Origin: Pleurocapsa sp. MO_226.B13
GTDB taxonomy: Bacteria; Cyanobacteriota; Cyanobacteriia; Cyanobacteriales; Xenococcaceae
NCBI GenBank assembly: GCA_030064795.1
Contig: JASJEI010000399.1
Span: 1 to 5,070, forward strand
Direction of reading: 5' to 3'
Length of the DNA: 5,070 nt
Shown: piece by piece, positions 1 through 5,062 of the stretch
Position numbering within the stretch: the stretch's first letter is position 1
How the letters are laid out: every line of letters begins with the position of its first letter
Made by a program: the position numbers and the translations under genes
The notes under the pieces: generated by a model
What the model was told of the DNA's origin: nothing
The model's input: the letters and a program-made list of their open reading frames with translations, nothing else
Databases searched by the model: none

Positions 1-83
1 TCTGGATGTTTAGCTTTAGCCTCATCTTCAGTGCGGTAGTTTTTGGCACAGTATAGACAAATTGGATTAGCTTTTCTGCCCAT
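1..83 (-). CDS. Small CxxC protein, N-terminal part (runs off left edge)
   Basis: An open frame on the minus strand starts with ATG at 83 and stays open to the window edge, giving 27 complete codons (MGRKANPICLYCAKNYRTED...). It starts 4 bases after the stop codon of the upstream vapC-like gene, so it probably belongs to the same transcript. Residues Cys9 and Cys12 form a C-x-x-C pair, which often makes half of a zinc-binding knuckle; the second half would lie outside the window. A GGTAG stretch about 4 bases upstream is a possible weak ribosome binding site. I do not recognise the family. That it is a third toxin-antitoxin operon member, or a small zinc-ribbon protein, is inference from position and the CxxC only. 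The main doubt is that only 83 bases are visible. Confidence 0.45.
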   Translation of the reverse strand, partial: MGRKANPICLYCAKNYRTEDEAKAKHP

Positions 84-87
84 AGTG

Positions 88-480
88 CTACCAAATAGTC
101 TGAGAATAAAATTTTCTAATTTCTGAATCAAGAGTGATAATAGAGCAATTGTTATTCATAGCTAACGCCACCATGATGCGGTCTACAGGATCGCGATGTG
201 ACCAAGCTAGATTAACACTTTTGACCAAAACATTCTCATCTACTGGCACAATCTTGACCACATCCGATCTTTGTAATCGCTCGACGTAAATATCTATCGG
301 CACGCCCAAATCTAATTTTTGGTTTTTAACTTTGATTGCAATCTCCCAGACTGCCATTGAAGGAGTAATACCATTTTTGCGACGCTCCATTTCTTCAATA
401 GCACCCAAAGCAGGTTGAGAAAACTGCCCTGGGTCCAAACTCCACCACAGTAAAGCACAAGTATCTAAAACCACCTTCAA
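88..480 (-). CDS. vapC: PIN-domain ribonuclease toxin, VapC-like
   Basis: A 130-residue single-domain protein of typical VapC size. PIN-domain toxins are Mg2+-dependent endoribonucleases that block translation, many by cutting tRNA or rRNA, and are held inactive by the partner antitoxin. The acidic residues expected at the metal site are present: Asp6 in the opening LDT motif, Glu46 in AVWEIAIK, Asp97 and Asp100 in HRDPVDR, and Asp118 in ITLD. The ending KFYSQTIW also fits this cyanobacteria-rich PIN subgroup. The start is TTG at 480: an in-frame stop lies two codons upstream, and the resulting MKVVLDT matches the family N-terminus. A GTG two codons later, with GAGG about 7 bases ahead of it, is the alternative. 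The TTGA overlap with the antitoxin stop (477-480) implies translational coupling. The fold is clear; the RNA target cannot be told. Confidence 0.9.
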   Translation of the reverse strand: MKVVLDTCALLWWSLDPGQFSQPALGAIEEMERRKNGITPSMAVWEIAIKVKNQKLDLGVPIDIYVERLQRSDVVKIVPVDENVLVKSVNLAWSHRDPVDRIMVALAMNNNCSIITLDSEIRKFYSQTIW

Positions 481-728
481 ACCTCATCACCCCATTCTTC
501 TATGGTGGAAGCTGTAGGGTCTTCAAAATACCGAACCTGTCCTCGCAAATCGCCAAACAACTCCTCTGTGGTAGGGCTGACTTGATATTTAGAGATTTTG
601 GCTACGGGTCTTCCGCGATCGGTCACGATTACCTCTGTGTTCTCTGACTCAATTTCTCTGAGAATTTCGAGCAGCTTACTTTTGAGTTTACTTTTGGATA
701 TCTGCATTTTTATTATAACCGTAGTCAT
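477..728 (-). CDS. Phd/YefM-family antitoxin for the VapC-like toxin
   Basis: An 83-residue antitoxin. The N-terminal half (about residues 8-50, ISKSKLKSKLLEILREIE then VIVTDRGRPVAKISKY) is a typical Phd/YefM fold, which dimerises and binds operator DNA. The acidic tail (about 55-83, FGDLRGQVRYFED...EEWGDEV) is the type of segment that becomes ordered on, and neutralises, the PIN toxin. It precedes the toxin and overlaps it by 4 nt, the usual antitoxin-first order. The start is uncertain. ATG at 728 gives an extra MTTVIIK but lies in the middle of a 28-base palindrome and close to the predicted transcription start. ATG at 707 begins MQISKSKLK, which matches the usual family start and leaves the palindrome upstream. 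Neither has a good Shine-Dalgarno. Autorepression, with or without the toxin, is expected for the family. Confidence 0.88.
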   Translation of the reverse strand: MTTVIIKMQISKSKLKSKLLEILREIESENTEVIVTDRGRPVAKISKYQVSPTTEELFGDLRGQVRYFEDPTASTIEEWGDEV

Positions 729-741
729 GACTATAGTTATA
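714..741. promoter_or_regulatory. 28-base near-perfect palindrome, likely antitoxin operator
   Basis: The outer arms are TATAAC (714-719) and GTTATA (736-741). The core TAGTCATGACTA (722-733) is a perfect 12-bp palindrome, and only the CG/TA pairs at 720-721 and 734-735 break symmetry, so 24 of 28 bases are symmetric. It covers the -10 element and upstream ATG of the Phd-like gene, the place where a dimeric Phd/YefM antitoxin would repress its own operon. The function is inferred from position and symmetry. Confidence 0.6.
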
Positions 742-763
742 TTTTACTGATTTTTGATCGCAA
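736..763 (-). promoter_or_regulatory. Candidate promoter of the antitoxin-toxin operon
   Basis: Read on the minus strand, TTGCGA (758-763) and TATAAC (736-741) are separated by 16 bases and resemble -35 and -10 boxes. Transcription would start near 729, making an ATG at 728 leaderless or nearly so, and giving the ATG at 707 a leader of about 22 bases. The -10 coincides with the right arm of the palindrome. The match is to consensus only. Confidence 0.4.
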
Positions 764-781
764 TTGGTGAGATAGCAAAAT

Positions 782-803
782 TTGCGTATCAATTGCGTAT
801 CAA
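782..803. repeat. 11-bp perfect tandem repeat, two copies
   Basis: TTGCGTATCAA occurs twice head to tail (782-792 and 793-803). The 11-bp period places both copies on the same face of the helix. It lies upstream of the leftward promoter in the divergent region, so it could be a regulator site; that role is inferred. Confidence 0.6.
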
Positions 804-830
804 ATAACAAGTGTCAAAATAACAAATGTC
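802..830. repeat. 14-bp direct repeat with one mismatch, 15-bp period
   Basis: AAATAACAAGTGTC (802-815) is followed after one base by AAATAACAAATGTC (817-830), differing at one position. It directly continues the preceding 11-bp tandem repeat, making a short repeat-rich patch in the intergenic region. It may be a binding site or a remnant of short tandemly repeated sequence; nothing in the sequence decides between these. Confidence 0.5.
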
Positions 831-876
831 TACAAGTATTTTTACGTATAGCTTATAGCTGCTTATTTCCTCTTTT

Positions 877-906
877 TACCGCTGATTAGGACAATAATCA
901 GTGGTA
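877..906. repeat. Inverted repeat, 12-bp stem with 6-base loop
   Basis: TACCGCTGATTA (877-888) pairs with TAATCAGTGGTA (895-906), with one G-T wobble, around the loop GGACAA. It lies midway between the two divergent operons. It lacks a downstream T tract on the plus strand, and on the minus strand it is followed by A residues, so it does not look like an intrinsic terminator. An operator or a cruciform-type site is more likely. Confidence 0.55.
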
Positions 907-909
907 GAG

Positions 910-958
910 CTATATTTCTTAAGTATGCTAAATAGTTAAACTATATCTCTTAGGTAAG
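910..958. repeat. 18-bp imperfect direct repeat, 31-bp period, with a 13-bp palindrome
   Basis: CTATATTTCTTAAGTATG (910-927) recurs as CTATATCTCTTAGGTAAG (941-958), 15 of 18 identical, spaced 31 bp, about three helical turns. Between and partly over them, ATAGTT-A-AACTAT (932-944) is a perfect palindrome around one central base. The second copy lies just upstream of the probable -10 box of the rightward operon. This layout fits two operator sites for the HTH antitoxin encoded next; the link is inferred. Confidence 0.5.
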
Positions 959-965
959 TTACAAT
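936..965 (+). promoter_or_regulatory. Candidate promoter of the HTH antitoxin-RES-recombinase operon
   Basis: TACAAT (960-965) is a good -10 box. The -35 position holds only a weak match, TTAAAC (936-941), at 18-base spacing, which overlaps the 13-bp palindrome. The start would fall about 20 bases before the ATG at 992. A weak -35 overlapped by operator-like repeats fits an autoregulated operon. Confidence 0.35.
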
Positions 966-991
966 AAAGACAAGTAATTTGGTAAGCGAAC

Positions 992-1606
992 ATGAAAAAT
1001 ACCGTTATTCACTCCATTGAGGTTCCCCAAGACAGGGATGAAATAGCAAAAACCCTTTTGCATTATGTAGCAGCTTCCATAACAGAATCTTCTCCCGAAC
1101 ATCTCAAGCAAATAGCCGAATCCCTCAAACCTAAAGTAATCGACCCAGAGAAAAAGGCTTTGGCGAAAAAGATTGCGGGTGATGACTACAGTGAAGGTAA
1201 TTTAGCCGTACTGGAGTTGGCTAATTTAGAACGATACTATCAACGTCGCCGCAAATTATTAGCTCGTAGCATTACTACACCAGAAGTAGCGAAACTAATT
1301 GGCTGTCAGGCAATTACCACCGTACACGATCGCCGTAAGGCAGGTACGCTTTTGGGATTGAAAGATAATGGGGTCTACAAGTTTCCTTTGTGGCAGTTCG
1401 ATCCAGAAGGAGATGATGGGGTAATCGATCGCCTGCCAGAACTTCTTAAAACGCTTCAAATATCTAATTTTGCCAAATTAAATTGGTTGACTAAACCATT
1501 AAGAGCTTTTGAAGGTCGTACTCCTGTTGAAGTATTAAAAAGCGGCAGCGAACAGGATCTTGAAGATTTGATAGTTGAAGCTAGAGGAGTAGGTGTCGCC
1601 CAGTAA
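992..1606 (+). CDS. HTH antitoxin with Xre/MbcA/ParS toxin-binding domain
   Basis: A 204-residue protein likely to repress the operon and neutralise the RES protein encoded next. The N-terminal ~85 residues are mostly charged and helical without a recognisable motif. Residues 94-138 (ITTPEVAKLIGCQ...HDRRKAGTLLGL...YKFPLWQFDP) look like an excisionase/MerR-type helix-turn-helix with a small wing. Residues 163-200 (LNWLTKPLRAFEGRTPVEVL...) match the Xre/MbcA/ParS toxin-binding domain (DUF2384 type), in which the RTP/G-R motif precedes the C-terminal helix that contacts the RES toxin. The ATG at 992 has only a weak GGTAAG ahead of it; no better in-frame start is evident. The stop overlaps the next ATG by one base (TAATG at 1604-1608). 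Expected to bind the repeats at 910-958. Family assignment is firm; the exact DNA site is inferred. Confidence 0.87.
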   Translation: MKNTVIHSIEVPQDRDEIAKTLLHYVAASITESSPEHLKQIAESLKPKVIDPEKKALAKKIAGDDYSEGNLAVLELANLERYYQRRRKLLARSITTPEVAKLIGCQAITTVHDRRKAGTLLGLKDNGVYKFPLWQFDPEGDDGVIDRLPELLKTLQISNFAKLNWLTKPLRAFEGRTPVEVLKSGSEQDLEDLIVEARGVGVAQ

Positions 1607-2232
1607 TGGTAGAGATTCGCTATCCACCACCAACCCGTAACATTATTCCTAAACTTGCAGAATTAACACCTGGAACAACAATTCAAAGAATATTCGACCC
1701 CACTAGCCATAAATCTAGCGCAACGGGGTTTAGATATTATGGTCCGTTAAGTAGGTTTGACCATCAGCAGAGTCGAAAGCCAGAACTAAATGGGGAGCGA
1801 GGGATTATTTATGCAGGATTTAACTTATCATGCTGTTTGATTGAGGTATTCGGTGATGATGAAGTAATTAAAATACAACAACAGCAGATTGCTTACATTA
1901 TTCTCAAACAAAGTTTAAAATTACTCGATCTAAGAGAATCTGGAGCTTGGAATGCTGGTTCGGTAGCCGCAATGGCAAGTGATGGTAGAAGGAAACTAAC
2001 TCAAGCCTGGAGTCGTTATTTCTACGAGAATCCAGATTTATATGAAAATATTGAGGGACTGATTTTTAATAATGCTCATGACGGACAAATGGCGATTGCT
2101 TTATACGAACGAGCGTCTTCTAAATTATTGTCTGCTAATGTTTCTGTCCTGGATCTCAACGAGCCAACAATTAGGGAAACCGTACTGGCGATCGCCAATA
2201 GATTAAATTTGTTAGTTGAAATCGAACTATGA
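1606..2232 (+). CDS. RES-domain toxin-family protein
   Basis: A 208-residue protein of the RES family, whose studied members (for example MbcT and other RES toxins) deplete NAD+ and stop growth unless bound by an Xre-type antitoxin. Family features seen: Arg28 in QRIF, the FRYYGP stretch at 42-47, Tyr69 in GIIYAG, Glu80 in CLIEVF, and the downstream [21 protein letters not shown] region at 150-170. The expected Ser in the G-x-x-Y-x-S motif of this region seems to be Asn (Asn155/Asn156), and the Tyr is Phe154, so activity cannot be assumed; this rests on alignment by eye. It starts in the stop of the antitoxin gene. GAGGAG at 1584-1589 is rather far (16 bases) to act alone, so re-initiation after the antitoxin is likely. 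The end overlaps the recombinase start by four bases. Confidence 0.87.
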   Translation: MVEIRYPPPTRNIIPKLAELTPGTTIQRIFDPTSHKSSATGFRYYGPLSRFDHQQSRKPELNGERGIIYAGFNLSCCLIEVFGDDEVIKIQQQQIAYIILKQSLKLLDLRESGAWNAGSVAAMASDGRRKLTQAWSRYFYENPDLYENIEGLIFNNAHDGQMAIALYERASSKLLSANVSVLDLNEPTIRETVLAIANRLNLLVEIEL

Positions 2233-3302
2233 AAATTGATATTGTTCCTGTAGAAGAAAGCAAAACAATAAATACAGTAGAAACAAAGGTAGAATCGATA
2301 AAGAGTGCGATAGTTGTCCCCGAAACGGAAACCATTAACCTAGAAGATATTTTTGCCCGATTTCTGCAAAGGTCAGTAGGAGATGGTGCAGCTTCACCCG
2401 ATACCATTCGTAACTACTTGTCTCAAACCAAGCAATATTTGGAATGGTGCGAGGATAATCTACTTTCACCCATAGAGGCAGAACCAGAAGACATAAAGCT
2501 GTACCGACAACGTTTAGTTAACTCTGGATACGCCAACTCGACGATCGCCACTAAACTCAACATTATTAGAATTTTCTACAATGCTGCGCTATCTCATGGA
2601 GCAATCTTATCCAATCCCGCGCTTAAAATTAAAGCACCAAGAGACAAAAAAGATCCTGCCGCTCGGATTACCTTTATGGAGGCAGAAGAATTAAAATTTT
2701 TGCTCGACTATCTACAATCTCAATTAGATAAAGCTAAAACCAATAAAGTCCGACTGAGCCTGCTGCGCGATCGCGTTCTGATTAGCATCATGAGCTTGGA
2801 AGGATGCAGAACGGTAGAAATGCACCAACTAAAAGTAGCAGATATCATCAGACAGGGCATTAAAACTGGACTACAGGTATCGGCAAAACGAGCTAGCAGG
2901 ATCGTTCCTCTGACTGAGAATTTAGCCGCCCAACTAGATGAATATCTTCAGATGAGGAGGAAAGTTCTGAGACGAAAAATCAAACCAACAGATTATGTTT
3001 TTGTCTCTTTGAGTAACAACAATAAAGGAGGTCAATTATCCCGACGCAGCATTAGGGAGATCTGCGATCGCGCTTTAATGGAATGCAATCTCAAACATAC
3101 GACCGGTAGAACTCTTACGGCACACAGCCTTAGACATACTGCTGGCACGCTGGCACTGAGAACTGGTTCGGATTTAAGACAGGTACAAGATTTGCTAGGA
3201 CACGCCGATCCGCGAACTACTTCAATCTATGCTCATGTAGGCGATCGCTGGGAACACAACCCAGGAGTTAGTATCGAAGAAAAGCTTGATTTATCGTTAT
3301 AA
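2229..3302 (+). CDS. Tyrosine recombinase / phage-type integrase
   Basis: A 357-residue site-specific recombinase that would cut and rejoin DNA through a covalent 3'-phosphotyrosine. After a ~35-residue Lys/Glu/Val-rich leader of no recognised type, residues 37-125 form the SAM-like core-binding domain ([10 protein letters not shown]... [15 protein letters not shown]... [18 protein letters not shown]). The catalytic domain spans about 145-340. All active-site residues are visible: Arg194 in EGCRTVEM, Lys220 in [11 protein letters not shown], His299 and Arg302 in HSLRHT, His325 in LLGHAD, and Tyr334 in TTSIYAHV. Length and motifs are full, so it should be active. The ATG sits in an ATGA overlap with the RES stop (2229-2232), with no Shine-Dalgarno of note, indicating coupling. 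Three HIP1 octamers inside argue for long residence in cyanobacteria. Nothing shows it is the chromosome-dimer enzyme XerC/XerD. The substrate site is unknown. Confidence 0.92.
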   Translation: MKIDIVPVEESKTINTVETKVESIKSAIVVPETETINLEDIFARFLQRSVGDGAASPDTIRNYLSQTKQYLEWCEDNLLSPIEAEPEDIKLYRQRLVNSGYANSTIATKLNIIRIFYNAALSHGAILSNPALKIKAPRDKKDPAARITFMEAEELKFLLDYLQSQLDKAKTNKVRLSLLRDRVLISIMSLEGCRTVEMHQLKVADIIRQGIKTGLQVSAKRASRIVPLTENLAAQLDEYLQMRRKVLRRKIKPTDYVFVSLSNNNKGGQLSRRSIREICDRALMECNLKHTTGRTLTAHSLRHTAGTLALRTGSDLRQVQDLLGHADPRTTSIYAHVGDRWEHNPGVSIEEKLDLSL

Positions 3303-3313
3303 TTGGGAAAAAA

Positions 3314-3332
3314 CTAACAAAGATATTGTTAG
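3314..3332. repeat. Inverted repeat, 7-bp stem, behind the recombinase gene
   Basis: CTAACAA (3314-3320) and TTGTTAG (3326-3332) are perfect complements around the loop AGATA, 12 bases past the recombinase stop. It could end transcription weakly, but the stem is AT-rich and no T run follows. A recombinase-binding site is equally possible, as inverted core sites for tyrosine recombinases have this general shape. Confidence 0.4.
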
Positions 3333-3334
3333 CG

Positions 3335-3381
3335 AAAGTAATTAATTAGAGTTTCAAGCATAATACTAAAGTAATTAATTA
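3335..3381. repeat. Exact 14-bp direct repeat, 33-bp period
   Basis: AAAGTAATTAATTA occurs at 3335-3348 and again at 3368-3381. Within the second copy GTAATTAATTAC (3371-3382) is a perfect 12-bp palindrome; the first copy ends in G and is one base short of it. Repeats immediately downstream of an integrase gene are candidates for recombinase arm sites or part of an attachment site. AT-rich content makes chance repeats easier, so this is only a candidate. Confidence 0.45.
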
Positions 3382-3393
3382 CTATAAAAGTTC

Positions 3394-3419
3394 TGTAAGA
3401 CAGTGGCTCATCTCTTACA
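3394..3419. repeat. Inverted repeat, 7-bp stem with 12-base loop
   Basis: TGTAAGA (3394-3400) pairs with TCTTACA (3413-3419). The octamer TCTTACAT at 3413-3420 recurs at 3457-3464. The long loop and lack of a T tract argue against a terminator; no function is assigned. Confidence 0.3.
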
Positions 3420-3421
3420 TA

Positions 3422-3574
3422 TTACATAGTAGAGGCAGGTAAAATTGATTTCCAAGTCTTACATGGTTTGAGCCGATATTCTGAAAGTAGTAATTTGGAG
3501 ACAACTTGAATCAATGTCGTTGCATCCAAAAGCGATTCCGCCAGTACCGTGATGTAACAGCACGAGTCGCTCAT
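3422..3574 (-). CDS. Possible small ORF of unknown function
   Basis: A 50-residue frame starts with ATG at 3574, 44 bases after the transporter stop and on the same strand, with GAG-AAAG about 8 bases ahead as a weak ribosome binding site. The predicted peptide (MSDSCCYITVLAES...KSILPASTM) has no transmembrane segment, no known motif and no resemblance to the small membrane subunits that accompany some NSS transporters. The frame stays open upstream to 3676, inside the transporter gene in another phase, which shows that openness here is partly chance. More likely spurious than real. Confidence 0.15.
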   Translation of the reverse strand: MSDSCCYITVLAESLLDATTLIQVVSKLLLSEYRLKPCKTWKSILPASTM

Positions 3575-3618
3575 ACAGCTTTCTCTATTTGACAATCCAA
3601 TACTATGTCTTTTCCGTT

Positions 3619-5001
3619 CTACCAAACTCCCAAATTGTAAAGCATAATTAAACCGATCGCGATTGGAGATAGCCAACGAATTACCAACAGCCAGGAAGTA
3701 TACACCCCAGGTAGCGAACCAATCAATGAATTATCGCTAAATTCGCTCAACCTTCGGTGAGAATTTAATTTCCAACCAACAAACAAACTAATTCCAATAC
3801 CGCCGAGAGTCAGTAGCCAATTACTAGCCAGATAATCAGCAGCATCAAACCAGGTCATGCCGATAATCTCTTTGAGCTTCGTGCTAAAAAAACCATCGCT
3901 ACCGCTGAGAGCCGAGGGTATACCTAATAAATAAATCGCTCCTGTCATTGTGGAGGTTGCGATTGTTCTCGACCAACCACAAGAATCGATGAGAAAAGCC
4001 ACTGCCATTTCTAATAAAGAAATAGCTGAAGTTAAAGCAGCAAGCAATAGTAGCAAGAAAAATACGAACAAGCCAATCCGCCCAAAAGGAAGCTGAAGCA
4101 AAGCAATAGGAATGTTGATAAAAATCAATCCTGGTCCCGCTGCTGGTTCTAGTCCCACACTAAAAGCGATAGGAAACATTACCAGACAAGCACCAATAGC
4201 AACCATCGTATCGGCGATCGCTATAGCAATAGATGTACCTACAACATCATCGTGAGGCTGTAAATAACTACCGTAGGTTAACATTACACCAATACCTAAA
4301 GATAAAGAAAAGAAAGCATGACCTAATGCTTCTAAAGCCGATGTCCAGGTAAAGTTATCGCTAAAAGCAAAGAGAAATTTAACCGCAGGAATAAAACCAG
4401 AGAGGGTACTGGCATAAATAGCTAATGCTCCTAACAAGATAAATAGAGCTAACATTCCCCAATTAGCAAACCGCTCGATGCCTCCTCGGATGCCTCGCAA
4501 AACTATACAGGTAGTTAATCCCATAAATACACTGTGCCACCAGATATTTAACCTCACCGATTGAACTAAGGAATTAAACAAATCGCTGTATGCTTGAGGG
4601 TTACTATCTTGGGGAAATCCACCTACCAGAGACAGAAAGAAATAATGCAGACCCCAACCAGCTACAACACTATAGAAGGATAGGATTAGCACCCCAGCAA
4701 AGATACCTAGTAAACCTACATATTGCCAACCAGAATTAGGACTCGATAGTCTTTGAAAAGCTCGTAATGGCGAACTCTGAGTAGTACGACCGATAGTGAC
4801 TTCGGCAATCATAATCGGAATTCCCAGAATGACGATACACAACAAATAAAACAAAACAAAAGTACCACCACCATTTTCACCAGCAATGTAGGGAAACTTC
4901 CAGATATTACCCAGTCCCACTGCCGAACCAGCAGCAGCAGCCACAAATCCCAGTGAAGATTGCCAATGATTACTTGATTTGCGATTTTCGATCTCTTTCA
5001 T
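3619..5001 (-). CDS. Sodium-dependent amino-acid transporter, SLC6/NSS family
   Basis: A 460-residue inner-membrane symporter of the neurotransmitter:sodium symporter family (LeuT fold), expected to import an amino acid with Na+. TM1 (about 15-38) carries the signature GSAVGLGNIWKFPY, where Ala27 and Asn32 align with the Na+-site residues Ala22 and Asn27 of LeuT. It is followed by the GENGGGTF loop and by EVTIGR after TM2. TM6 (about 225-247) has the unwound FFSLSLGIG segment that cradles the substrate. TM8 holds ALTSAISLLE, with Thr324-Ser325 in the place of the second Na+ site. I count 11 hydrophobic segments, the common bacterial arrangement (as in MhsT), ending at about 457 with a very short tail. 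The sequence is intact. The ATG at 5001 is the only sensible start before TM1, without a clear Shine-Dalgarno. The substrate cannot be deduced; bacterial relatives take hydrophobic or aromatic amino acids. Confidence 0.95.
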   Translation of the reverse strand: MKEIENRKSSNHWQSSLGFVAAAAGSAVGLGNIWKFPYIAGENGGGTFVLFYLLCIVILGIPIMIAEVTIGRTTQSSPLRAFQRLSSPNSGWQYVGLLGIFAGVLILSFYSVVAGWGLHYFFLSLVGGFPQDSNPQAYSDLFNSLVQSVRLNIWWHSVFMGLTTCIVLRGIRGGIERFANWGMLALFILLGALAIYASTLSGFIPAVKFLFAFSDNFTWTSALEALGHAFFSLSLGIGVMLTYGSYLQPHDDVVGTSIAIAIADTMVAIGACLVMFPIAFSVGLEPAAGPGLIFINIPIALLQLPFGRIGLFVFFLLLLLAALTSAISLLEMAVAFLIDSCGWSRTIATSTMTGAIYLLGIPSALSGSDGFFSTKLKEIIGMTWFDAADYLASNWLLTLGGIGISLFVGWKLNSHRRLSEFSDNSLIGSLPGVYTSWLLVIRWLSPIAIGLIMLYNLGVW

Positions 5002-5039
5002 AGTTTGAATGGTAGGTGTCTATTTTCGTTGATGACGAG

Positions 5040-5062
5040 CTTGAAGACAGTTTGTCTTCAAG
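5040..5062. repeat. Perfect 10-bp hairpin upstream of the transporter
   Basis: CTTGAAGACA (5040-5049) pairs perfectly with TGTCTTCAAG (5053-5062) over a 3-base loop. It lies 38 bases upstream of the transporter start. No T tract follows on either strand within view, so an intrinsic terminator is not supported. It could be an operator or leader structure for the transporter, or the edge of a palindromic repeat element continuing outside the window. Confidence 0.5.

Larger units (their letters stand above)
3303..3618. other. 316-base intergenic region between convergent genes
   Basis: AT-rich DNA between the ends of the recombinase gene and the leftward transporter gene. The first ~120 bases carry a hairpin, an exact 14-bp direct repeat and a second hairpin, listed separately. 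The remaining ~200 bases contain no recognised RNA gene or mobile-element end. A minus-strand frame of 50 codons is the only coding candidate. No convincing intrinsic terminator with a T tract was found for either convergent gene. Confidence 0.6.

Noticed and set aside
782..958. CRISPR array
   Set aside because: The repeats are short (11-18 bp), differ from each other, have at most two copies each and no regular spacers; no cas gene is near.
2171..2407. 78-codon minus-strand frame across the RES/recombinase junction
   Set aside because: It lies antisense to two well-supported overlapping genes, has no recognisable domain and a composition typical of a shadow frame.
2229..3302. Naming the recombinase XerC or XerD
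   Set aside because: The catalytic residues are shared by all tyrosine recombinases, and an operon with a toxin-antitoxin pair plus an N-terminal extension points to an accessory enzyme rather than the dif-site resolvase.
3314..3332. Intrinsic terminator for the recombinase operon
   Set aside because: The stem is short and AT-rich and no T run follows, so it is listed only as an inverted repeat.
3303..3618. tRNA gene as integration target behind the recombinase
   Set aside because: No cloverleaf-compatible arms or the GTTC-type T-loop in the right context could be found on either strand.
3422..3676. 84-codon minus-strand frame including the end of the transporter gene
   Set aside because: Its first 58 bases overlap the well-supported transporter gene in another phase; only the shorter part from 3574 is kept, as a low-confidence candidate.
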